The notes under the pieces are model-generated. The model was not told where the DNA came from, searched no databases, and saw nothing but the letters and a program-made list of their open reading frames with translations. DNA of 7,190 nt from JBDTMC01 sp039934475 (GTDB lineage Bacteria > Acidobacteriota > Terriglobia > Bryobacterales > Bryobacteraceae): the NCBI GenBank assembly GCA_039934475.1, contig JBDTMC010000407.1, positions 1-7,190 of the forward strand. Reading direction: 5' to 3'. This document shows, one piece after another, positions 1-5,192 of this stretch (within the stretch, counting starts at the first letter, position 1; each line of letters begins with the position of its first letter). The position numbers and the translations under genes were made by a program.

Positions 1-1123
1 ACGAAGATCCGCACTCGCTCACCCAGATGCAAGGGCGGTTCATCAGCCGCTTACAAAACAACACACGCGCTTTGAGCTTGAAGTGCGGAAACGGCCAAAA
101 GAACGGTATTGCGGATGTGCCGTATTGCCAAACCTTGCCGCCCGCTCCGTTACGCAACATGGAAGACCGTCGCTGGCCCTGCTGGCCCCAGGAAACCCTC
201 TTGCCCAAGGGCATTTGCGTCTCGCCGACGTGAAATGCGGTGTGAGTAGAGAAAACATGCTCGTACAGGCCCTTGGAACGGCAGAAGTTCTCCCAAGCTC
301 GGCGAAATATGGACGACACAAGGTTTTGCGCCTCTCGCGGCTTTATGTCTGGTGATTGGCTACCGTATTCGATGAAGTCCATTAACTTGTGTTCGCACTG
401 GATTTCGAAAATGGAGACGTTGGCGAAGTCGCGCTCGATCTCCTTTGGCGAGGCGAACGAAAAGAAGCCCCGCTGGTGGACTTCGGCGGGCGCCGTGCTT
501 TCGTGGCACGCTCTCAGCATCAACTCAAAATTGATTGCACCACGAGGGTGGTAGTAACGTATTACGTCAGGGACACTCGCAACGCGAAGCCAGTTTGATG
601 TCAGAACTTCTGGCGCTTTCTCAATCTGAATAGCGAGCCGCTTTCGATAATTTTCCCAGTTCGGATTGATGGTGGCCTTGTCTGGAACGCATGGTACTCT
701 CTCCTTTGCAAGCGCCTTCAGTAGATCGTGGAGGCCGCTTGCCCAACTTCCCAGAAAATCAATCCATTGGAGTTCACCGATGCCAAACAGTTTCTTGTAA
801 GGCTCAAGACGAAGCGGGATAATGAAGCGCGGGTCCTTCAGTTCTTTCACCAGGTCCGAGGCTATGCCGATTTCCTCCTGGACGCCGACCCTGTTTAGGC
901 TGGCGTCACGGCAACACAACAGCATTTTAACGGCCTTGTTTTGCAGTGTTTCGGTAATCTCCCTGCGCCAACGGTCGCCCGGTTCGAGGGCTAGGATATC
1001 CGCAAAAACGGTGTAGCCTTCGGCCTCAAGGCGCGGGGCAAGCCAAAGCACAAATTCGTCGTCCCCAGGCGTAGCCTTGCTGATGAAAACAACGTCGCGT
1101 GTTGTAATGTCCCCTCCTTCCAC
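1..1123 (-). CDS. TIR-domain protein (probable NAD-cleaving defence effector), 3' end outside window
   Basis: The minus strand is open without a stop from 1174 to the left edge, giving about 374 codons from the GTG at 1123. Residues are numbered from that GTG. Residues 10-130 read as a TIR domain: first strand DVVFISKATPGDDEF, then LAPRLEAEGYTVFADI, LEPGDRWRREI, KMLLCCRD, a QEEIGIA helix and RFIIPLRLEPY. LExG at 46-49 matches SARM1-type TIR NADases, making Glu47 the candidate catalytic residue. Known TIR proteins of this type cleave NAD+, often in anti-phage defence. The roughly 240 residues after the domain (motifs NPNWENYRKR, SNWLRVASVPDVIRYY, WPFPHFKLKARVLF) resemble other bacterial TIR proteins but fit no domain I can name; they may sense a trigger. 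The start is uncertain: GTG at 1144 or 1123, or ATT at 1108, which best fits the ribosome-binding sequence. The last 20 or so codons before the edge look less typical, so a frameshift there is possible. Sure of the TIR domain, less sure of activity. Confidence 0.85.
   Translation of the reverse strand, partial: MEGGDITTRDVVFISKATPGDDEFVLWLAPRLEAEGYTVFADILALEPGDRWRREITETLQNKAVKMLLCCRDASLNRVGVQEEIGIASDLVKELKDPRFIIPLRLEPYKKLFGIGELQWIDFLGSWASGLHDLLKALAKERVPCVPDKATINPNWENYRKRLAIQIEKAPEVLTSNWLRVASVPDVIRYYHPRGAINFELMLRACHESTAPAEVHQRGFFSFASPKEIERDFANVSIFEIQCEHKLMDFIEYGSQSPDIKPREAQNLVSSIFRRAWENFCRSKGLYEHVFSTHTAFHVGETQMPLGKRVSWGQQGQRRSSMLRNGAGGKVWQYGTSAIPFFWPFPHFKLKARVLFCKRLMNRPCIWVSECGSS
1111..1121 (-). 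promoter_or_regulatory. Strong Shine-Dalgarno sequence at the TIR gene start
   Basis: On the minus strand this reads GGAAGGAGGGG. AAGGAG is followed after five bases by ATT (1108-1106), in the TIR frame directly ahead of the first beta strand. No ATG, GTG or TTG sits at the proper distance downstream. Either ATT is used as a rare start or an original ATG was lost by one base change. The GTG codons at 1123 and 1144 lie before the site and have weaker sites of their own; an AAGGAG lies 12 bases ahead of the one at 1144. Confidence 0.5.
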
Positions 1124-1148
1124 CGACTTGCAGGTTGGGAGCACGAGG

Positions 1149-1283
1149 CTACAGTTCTCCTTGGAGTGCTCTGTTCAGGATCGCAGGGAGCATGGTATGG
1201 AATGCGCCCTTGCACACCTCTAGTTCACAGTCTGTAGCTGCCAGTTGGGCTAGGCTCTTCGTGTACCGCTTGATCACAGACAT
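1149..1283 (-). CDS. Small ORF (44 aa) upstream of the TIR gene, function unknown
   Basis: An ATG at 1283 is preceded by GAGG with eight bases of spacing, a good ribosome-binding site. It opens a 44-codon frame beginning MSVIKRYTKSLAQLAATDCE and ending in TAG at 1149, 25 to 40 bases before the candidate TIR starts and in another frame. Composition is mixed, with charged and hydrophobic residues spaced as in a helical protein. There is no signal peptide, membrane segment or recognisable motif. It may be a small partner of the TIR protein, a leader peptide coupling its translation, or the N-terminus of a gene damaged by a frameshift. It could also be chance, since it is short. Confidence 0.35.
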   Translation of the reverse strand: MSVIKRYTKSLAQLAATDCELEVCKGAFHTMLPAILNRALQGEL

Positions 1284-1337
1284 TCAAGATTCCTCATAGA
1301 GCTGACTACAGCTTAAACACTTCTCAGCATATATGTT

Positions 1338-1457
1338 TCAGTCAAACGCATTTTCTTCAGCTTTGGAGATCTCTTCGAAGTAGTCCAGCAGCCCGACACT
1401 GATGCCGAACTTGATAGCCGCGTCGATTGTGTGCAGCAGTATCGGGAAAAGGCCCCG
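1338..1457 (-). pseudogene. Protein-like C-terminal fragment with no start codon
   Basis: Between stop codons at 1460 and 1340 the minus strand encodes 39 residues containing LLHTIDAAIKFGISVGLLDY followed by FEEISKAEENAFD. The alternation of hydrophobic and acidic residues looks like the helical end of a real protein. There is no ATG, GTG or TTG that would allow expression and no upstream continuation. I do not recognise the family. The best reading is the end of a gene whose front was deleted; chance is the alternative. Confidence 0.25.
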
Positions 1458-1470
1458 TCATGAGGCATTG

Positions 1471-1552
1471 CACTCCACGCAGGAGATAAGAAAACGCGAA
1501 GTGGAGTGTCAGTTTGGAGTGGAACTCCAGCCACTCGACACAGACGCGTCTG
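1471..1552. repeat. Cluster of three perfect inverted repeats
   Basis: CACTCCAC (1471-1478) pairs with GTGGAGTG (1501-1508) across 22 bases. TGGAGT-GGA-ACTCCA (1515-1529) is a six-bp hairpin whose arms share the GGAGT word with the first pair. CAGACGCGTCTG (1541-1552) is a 12-bp perfect palindrome. There is no T-run after any of them, so they do not look like terminators. They may be protein-binding sites or a degraded mobile-element end. Confidence 0.5.
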
Positions 1553-1633
1553 GATCGGTCCCGACAAATGCGCTCTGGCCCGCCGATTCACCTTGACGGG
1601 TTGTCGCCTGTGCTGACATCTGTGCATCTAGAG

Positions 1634-1725
1634 GGAGTCCTTTGAGGGAGGCGACGAACCAATCGGACGCTCAGTCGGCTAGGATCGAGTGATATTGAGA
1701 CGGATTGCGTCTCGCAAAGGACTCC
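1634..1725. repeat. 92-bp element bounded by 11-bp perfect inverted repeats
   Basis: GGAGTCCTTTG (1634-1644) is the exact reverse complement of CAAAGGACTCC (1715-1725). Inside, GAGACG (1697-1702) and CGTCTC (1708-1713) form a hairpin with a five-base loop directly next to the right arm. The element encodes no protein and has no obvious target-site duplication at its edges. It may be a miniature transposable element, a structured RNA or an operator region. Confidence 0.5.
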
Positions 1726-2016
1726 GTCAGTGACGTAGGCTCAAGGCAATGACAAGGGCCACCCGTAGCACGACCTTTCTCGCCGGGCGAAGCGTCTGCT
1801 CGCCGAATCTGAGATCGCAACGTCGGAAATGAGGGTTGCACAACCGCCAGATGCCGATCGGGTAGTATCCAGAACAGGCGGTATACGGTGGAGCCCCTAC
1901 CTATTTCTCATGACCTCAGCGGAATCCGGGAAGTGTCCAACCGCCGCGGCAGGTACGGTGCTCACGGTTCGGTAACAGGGATCCTCGGATGTGTGCTGGG
2001 CGCTAGAATCAAGTCG

Positions 2017-2259
2017 ATGACGAACTGGCGGGAGCGAATCACGATTAGTCCCGATGTCTGCCACGGCAAGGTTTGTATCCGAGGGACGCGGATTATGGTT
2101 TCTGTGATCCTCGACAACGTCGCTGCCGGTGTTGAGCGGGCGGAGATCCTCGCCAGCTACCCCAGCATCAGCTCGAATGACATTGATGCCTCATTCGCTT
2201 ACTTTGCGGAATTGGCGAGGGAAGGCACCATGGACCTCCCACTTGAACTTATGGCATGA
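2017..2259 (+). CDS. DUF433 family antitoxin-like protein
   Basis: The 80-residue product has the full DUF433 pattern: ITISPDVCHGKVCIRGTRI near the N-terminus, then SVILDNVAAG, ILASYPSIS, and a closing helix with AELAREG. DUF433 proteins are small winged-helix-like proteins usually encoded just before a DUF5615 PIN-like nuclease and are taken to be the antitoxin and autoregulator of that pair. The ATG at 2017 was chosen because family members begin two to four residues before the WRERI-type motif; an upstream GTG at 1888 adds unrelated sequence. There is no clear Shine-Dalgarno site. A possible -10 box TAGAAT ending eight bases before the ATG would give a leaderless message. The stop overlaps the ATG of the toxin remnant by four bases (ATGA), the normal coupling of an intact pair. 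The gene itself looks undamaged. Confidence 0.88.
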   Translation: MTNWRERITISPDVCHGKVCIRGTRIMVSVILDNVAAGVERAEILASYPSISSNDIDASFAYFAELAREGTMDLPLELMA

Positions 2260-2394
2260 GATTCAAGATCGATGAGAACCTAACAGTTGAGGCTGCGATG
2301 TCCGTAGGATGGCCGCCGTCCTATTGCTAAGTAGCCTTGTTGGCGAGTTGTGGATCTTCAGCATGATCGCGTGCGCTTCCGATCGGATCAGTGA
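2256..2394 (+). pseudogene. DUF5615 PIN-like toxin, internally deleted remnant
   Basis: The frame starts at the ATG overlapping the DUF433 stop and begins MRFKIDENLTVEAA, the standard start of DUF5615 PIN-like nucleases, whose Asp in DEN is a metal-binding residue. It turns into unrelated residues and stops at TAA 2328-2330 after 24 codons; intact members have about 110-120. Shortly after, another frame reads SSLVGELWI and, after a shift, QHDRVRFRSDQ with a stop at 2394. This resembles the usual family ending (LWIV followed by a basic RIRIR-like tail). The simplest reading is loss of about 80 central codons, which include the other acidic active-site residues, plus a frameshift. The N-terminal match is firm; the C-terminal match is an inference from pattern. 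Confidence 0.6.
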
Positions 2395-2546
2395 TTCGCC
2401 GATCCATACGGTTCGCGGACGGGTCCGGTTGTTGCGCCGGTGCGCTCCGATTTCTAACGTGGGAAACGCTGCGGCCAACGTGTATTGGTGGGTTGCGCAG
2501 CATCTGATATCCTCGCCGTAGGCGATTGCCTCACGGACTAAGATTA

Positions 2547-3005
2547 ATGAAACTTGCGGAAGCGCTGGCGGAACGCGCCGATTGCCAGAAGAAGGCGGAG
2601 AAGCTGAAGGACCGGCTGGTGAACTGTGTTCGCGTCCAAGAGGGCGATCAGCCTGTTGAGGACCCGCACACTCTGTTAGAGGAGCTTCGAGCGGCTCATG
2701 AACGGATGGCTCACCTCGTGATCCAGATCAATCGTACGAACTCCAACACTGAGTGTGCCCCTGGTACAAGCCTTTCTGACGCTTTGGCCGAGCGTGACCG
2801 GTTGGCGCAGTTACGCTCCAGTATCGTGCGCGTGGTTGAGGCGGCTAGTATTCGCGCCGATCGCATGACGCGGTCGGAAGTGAAATACGTGCCGGCGGTG
2901 TCGGTGCGGGATCTGCAGAATGAAGCGGATGCCATGGCGCAGGCCTACAGGAAGCTGGATAGCCGGATTCAGGAGCTGAACTGGGCGACGGAGCTGATAT
3001 CCTAG
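2547..3005 (+). CDS. DIP1984 family coiled-coil protein
   Basis: The 152-aa product matches the DIP1984 family (called septicolysin-like in some databases) along its whole length. It opens MKLAEALAERADCQKKAEKL, has RVQEGDQPVEDP at about residue 35, INRTNSNT at about 65, SDALAERDRL at about 80, then RSEVKYVPAVSV at about 115, and ends with LDSRIQELNWATELIS. Long heptad-like helices rich in Glu, Arg and Leu suggest an antiparallel coiled coil; there is no signal peptide or membrane segment, so it should be cytoplasmic. The ATG at 2547 was chosen because family members start exactly with MKLAEAL; a TTG at 2526 would add seven unrelated residues. The biochemical function is not established. I recall members encoded near RNA-repair genes (RtcB ligase, SPFH proteins) and a tRNA-like RNA, but cannot verify this here. 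A matching RNA-like sequence begins 20 bases downstream. Confidence 0.85.
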   Translation: MKLAEALAERADCQKKAEKLKDRLVNCVRVQEGDQPVEDPHTLLEELRAAHERMAHLVIQINRTNSNTECAPGTSLSDALAERDRLAQLRSSIVRVVEAASIRADRMTRSEVKYVPAVSVRDLQNEADAMAQAYRKLDSRIQELNWATELIS

Positions 3006-3024
3006 TCGGTGCCGCTTGCTTCCA

Positions 3025-3127
3025 GTTAGCTCATCAAGGCGCGTGCCGGCCTTGGCCCGAGGCAAATAGGGTATTGGTGGGCTGACGAGCAAGCCCAGTG
3101 GGTTCGAATCCCGCGATTACAGCTAAC
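3025..3127 (+). ncRNA. Candidate tRNA-like structured RNA downstream of DIP1984
   Basis: Four stems nest into one fold. The closing stem pairs GTTAGCT (3025-3031) with AGCTAAC (3121-3127), extended after a small internal loop by ATC (3033-3035) with GAT (3115-3117). Inside are AAGGC (3036-3040) with GCCTT (3049-3053) around an eight-base loop, then TGGGCT (3078-3083) with AGCCCA (3092-3097) around an eight-base loop. Last is a canonical T-arm, GTGGG-TTCGAAT-CCCGC (3098-3114), with every conserved T-loop base. It is not a normal tRNA: there is no seven-bp acceptor next to the T-arm, no variable loop between the second hairpin and the T-arm, no D-loop GG and no CCA. It starts 20 bases after the DIP1984 stop on the same strand and could be co-transcribed. 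It could be a cofactor RNA that mimics tRNA, or a decayed tRNA or integration site. The T-arm is certain; the complete fold is by eye. Confidence 0.5.
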
Positions 3128-3674
3128 GCTCCACACTGCGTACAAGCGCATCGTGTATCACTGACAGGTCACTACCTGGACGGATTGGTGAAACTGGCGG
3201 AGGCAAGCGGCAATTGATGAGTTCTCCCGGCCACGGCTGGCGCCGTCTCGTAAAGTAACAATCTAGCCACAGCAGGACAGGCTAATATCCGATTTCTGCA
3301 TGCCGGATGTCTTGTCTCTCGCCGTGGGATCTGTGGGCCGGTATCGCGTGAGACTAAAACGGGGAGGGTTGCGAGGGCGCGGTTGTTTCGACGGCGAGGA
3401 GGGCGGCGACGGCGAACCAGAGACGTCGTTGCGGCGGGAGCGATTTGCGGGTGTCAGAGTCATTTACTGGGAACCGGCAGTGCCGTGTATCGTCTGCCGC
3501 CTGTAGGGTGGGCTGGGCCAGTAGACGGGTTCGCGTAACGGAGTAAGAGCGCTACTTCCGGAACTCCGGCGATCGCGGACGATGACAGCAGGTTGGTAGA
3601 TGCTACGGCGTTGCGGGGAGTATTCTCGCGTCACACACTGGCGAGACGATGGCCCGGCCCGCGACCAAGGCGCG
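3128..3674. other. Intergenic region, no intact gene seen
   Basis: This separates the plus-strand DIP1984/RNA unit from the minus-strand vapC; it lies between convergent units. A hairpin CAGGT-CACT-ACCTG at 3165-3178 could be a weak terminator for the plus-strand unit but lacks a T-run. On the minus strand around 3360-3465 a frame without a start encodes QRRLWFAVAALLAV, similar to a signal or membrane segment, and soon ends in TAG; it may be a gene fragment. No promoter, RNA or complete gene can be supported. Confidence 0.45.
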
Positions 3675-4067
3675 TCAACCGACAACTTTTAGGCCGAGGT
3701 GCTTCACGAACGCATCGAAATCCCGGTCATCGTGCAACAACTGAAATCCACTGGCGATACACCACGTCGCAATCATCGTGTCGATCGTTTTGCGAACCGT
3801 CACGCCCAACTGGCGGAGCGCACGAAAATTGATCGCCGCCTTGATCGCGATCTCCGTTCCGCCGAGTTCGACGACTGTCAACGAGGTCAGTATTTTGCGC
3901 GCACTCGCGAAGTCTCGTTCGCTCTCGAAGCCCTGCAGGACCTCGGTTAGAATCAAGTCGCCGACGGCCAAGGGCTCGCGGCCAAGAAGTTGGTCGAGTT
4001 TCTCGGTCTGTGCTGTGATCGTCCCACGGAAGTAGTCAATCCAAACGCTGGAGTCGACGAGAATCAA
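3675..4067 (-). CDS. vapC: VapC-type PIN-domain toxin (predicted ribonuclease)
   Basis: The 130-aa protein has the PIN fold signature: MILVDSSVWIDYFRG with Asp5, LILTEVLQG with Glu42, TIDTMIATWC with Asp96, and LLHDDRDFDAF with Asp114/Asp116. These are the four acidic positions that hold Mg2+ or Mn2+ in VapC ribonucleases, and all are present, so the toxin looks active. VapC proteins cut specific RNAs, often tRNA anticodon loops or the 23S sarcin-ricin loop; the target here cannot be read from sequence. The start is a TTG at 4067 that overlaps the vapB stop in TTGA. No ATG or GTG gives the family N-terminus. A weak start coupled to vapB translation would keep toxin below antitoxin. Length is normal for the family. 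Expression should depend on the promoter in front of vapB. Confidence 0.92.
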   Translation of the reverse strand: MILVDSSVWIDYFRGTITAQTEKLDQLLGREPLAVGDLILTEVLQGFESERDFASARKILTSLTVVELGGTEIAIKAAINFRALRQLGVTVRKTIDTMIATWCIASGFQLLHDDRDFDAFVKHLGLKVVG

Positions 4068-4258
4068 AGGTCAGTCCTCATGGCGGCCAGATCACCCTGC
4101 CAAACCAGTTTGCCGCGGAACTTGCGGATCTCCGCCTGCTTACTGAGGCGCAGCAGCGTACGCAACCCTTCTTCGACGACCTCACGCTTCGTCTTCAAGC
4201 CAGTGGCTCTCAGAGTGTCCCGCATCAGTCTGTCGTCGATCACGATGTTCGTTCGCAT
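4064..4258 (-). CDS. vapB: VapB-type ribbon-helix-helix antitoxin
   Basis: The 64-aa product begins MRTNIVIDDRLMRDTLRATG, then has KTKREVVEEGLRTLLR, and ends with a short tail containing GKLVWQGDL. This is the VapB (DUF2191-like) antitoxin family: the first strand and two helices make a DNA-binding ribbon-helix-helix dimer, and the C-terminal tail wraps the PIN toxin active site. AGAGGT (4272-4267) lies eight bases before the ATG and is a good ribosome-binding site. The stop overlaps the vapC start by four bases. Inverted repeats immediately upstream are probable operator sites for autoregulation by the VapBC complex. The length is normal and no damage is seen. Confidence 0.9.
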   Translation of the reverse strand: MRTNIVIDDRLMRDTLRATGLKTKREVVEEGLRTLLRLSKQAEIRKFRGKLVWQGDLAAMRTDL

Positions 4259-4263
4259 TGATG

Positions 4264-4305
4264 TGTACCTCTAACGTACATAATACACACACCTAGAGAC
4301 GTTAG
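4264..4305 (-). promoter_or_regulatory. Probable vapBC promoter and operator
   Basis: Only 49 bases separate vapB from the next gene. They contain TATTAT (4285-4280 on the minus strand), a good -10 box, with no clear -35 box. TGTAC (4264-4268) and GTACA (4276-4280) form one inverted repeat. CTAACGT (4271-4277) and ACGTTAG (4299-4305) form a second that brackets the -10 box. Paired palindromes of this kind fit binding by a ribbon-helix-helix VapB dimer. A tandem GTTAGG pair (4301-4312) overlaps the outer half-site. Confidence 0.5.
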
Positions 4306-4307
4306 GG

Positions 4308-5192
4308 TTAGGCGACGGCCGAGAACAACGGCTGGCGCGACATATAGCGAAGGCAGCGTTCGTAGTGGCGTGGAAGGTCTGACGCCACGCGGCGTTCCAA
4401 TTCGCGGGCGATGCGAGGGTTCCGCTTGGCGCCGGCGGCAAGGTGGGTGTAGCCAAGCTCAGCGGCGCGGCCGGGCTGGTAGGCGTCGGCCATTGACTCA
4501 AACAGGTATTCGATGCGCACGCCCCGATACTCCAGGCAAGCAGTAAGCAGGTATTGCTCAAGCAGGATCATGTGGCCGATGCGACCGTGGAGGTTGGCCA
4601 GTCCGCGGTTGCGCGGATCCAATGCCAGACGCAACGCCTTGGCTGCGTACTTCTGAATGAATTCTAAGTCACAGCCGCCGAAGATTCCGCAACACTCGGC
4701 ACGTTGTTCCGCCGTTTGCTTTCGATACCAAAGCCATTCCCTGGGCAACCAACCACTGCTGGTGAGGGCTTCTTCCAGTTCCCGCGGGCGATAGCAGGAC
4801 TCACCCTGGGGAATGGGCTCGGGATTTTGGGCAAACACGGGGGCGGATGCGACGTTAGTGGGTAGGGCATTCCAAAGGAAGACGTCGGTGTCCACGTGAA
4901 CGAAGGGCTCGGGTTGGCGGCGATAGGCTTCCAGCTTGCCGAGGGCCCACCATTCAGGGTCCGCATCGCGCAGACGGTCAAGGCCGATGATCACCGATGT
5001 GAAGGGAAGCTGCAAGTCGTCGATCAGGATCCTTGCCCCTGCGTCATCGGTCACCAAACACGTCTGCGGGTAATGGCGGCGCGCGGTTTCCACGGAGAGA
5101 CCCCACGCCAGCCAGTGATGTAATTCGCTAGCCCAACTAGTGTGCCGCTCCACGGTAAACGGCTTACTCCAGAAAGACCACACGCTCCTCAT
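4308..5192 (-). CDS. DUF6734 family protein, glycosyltransferase-like
   Basis: The 294-aa product begins MRSVWSFWSKPF and carries the pattern I associate with DUF6734: a central WWALGKLEAY at 81-90, PFVHVDTDVFLW at 96-107, and CCGIFGGCDLEFI at about 167-179. The aspartates in DTD (101-103), after a hydrophobic strand, look like the metal and sugar-nucleotide binding DxD of GT-A glycosyltransferases, and GIFGG-D resembles their acceptor-side loop. No sugar donor or acceptor can be named. There is no signal peptide or membrane helix. The ATG overlaps the stop of the DUF6519 gene (ATGA), so translation of the two is coupled and the protein is probably made in step with DUF6519. The TAA stop lies 49 bases before the vapB start. 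Family assignment is fairly sure, enzyme activity is inference. Confidence 0.75.
   Translation of the reverse strand: MRSVWSFWSKPFTVERHTSWASELHHWLAWGLSVETARRHYPQTCLVTDDAGARILIDDLQLPFTSVIIGLDRLRDADPEWWALGKLEAYRRQPEPFVHVDTDVFLWNALPTNVASAPVFAQNPEPIPQGESCYRPRELEEALTSSGWLPREWLWYRKQTAEQRAECCGIFGGCDLEFIQKYAAKALRLALDPRNRGLANLHGRIGHMILLEQYLLTACLEYRGVRIEYLFESMADAYQPGRAAELGYTHLAAGAKRNPRIARELERRVASDLPRHYERCLRYMSRQPLFSAVA

Larger units (their letters stand above)
1458..2016. other. Gene-free stretch with several inverted repeats
   Basis: No reading frame here has a convincing start, ribosome-binding site or protein-like composition. It contains hairpin-forming sequences at 1471-1552, a paired repeat at 1634-1725 and a short palindrome GGTTG-CA-CAACC at 1834-1845. 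The plus-strand frame of the next gene is open back to a GTG at 1888, but the extra 43 residues do not fit its family. A TAGAAT at 2004-2009 could be the -10 box for DUF433; no matching -35 box is clear. Confidence 0.5.

Noticed and set aside
1313..1627. Minus-strand ORF of 104 codons
   Set aside because: Composition is rich in Arg, Ser and Cys without structure; a neighbouring frame in the same place is more protein-like, so this one is a shadow.
1888..2016. Longer DUF433 protein from the GTG at 1888
   Set aside because: The added 43 residues do not resemble the family, whose members begin just before the conserved SPDVCHGK-type motif.
2309..2521. Plus-strand ORF of 70 codons as a separate gene
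   Set aside because: Part of it is better read as the frameshifted end of the DUF5615 toxin, the rest has no protein-like pattern, and there is no ribosome-binding site.
3098..3120. Ordinary tRNA gene suggested by the perfect T-arm GGTTCGAATCC
   Set aside because: No 5' strand pairs with GATTACA to make an acceptor stem next to the T-arm, and no standard D-arm or anticodon arm fits; the flanks instead close in a different stem.
3187..3198. GGTGAAACTGGC, which resembles the D-arm region of tRNA-Leu
   Set aside because: No T-arm or matching acceptor strand follows within 250 bases, and it does not pair with the T-arm upstream as a permuted tRNA; probably chance.
3263..3506. Overlapping ORFs of 66-68 codons on both strands
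   Set aside because: They are Pro/Ser/Arg- or Gly/Arg-rich, lack ribosome-binding sites and match nothing recognisable.
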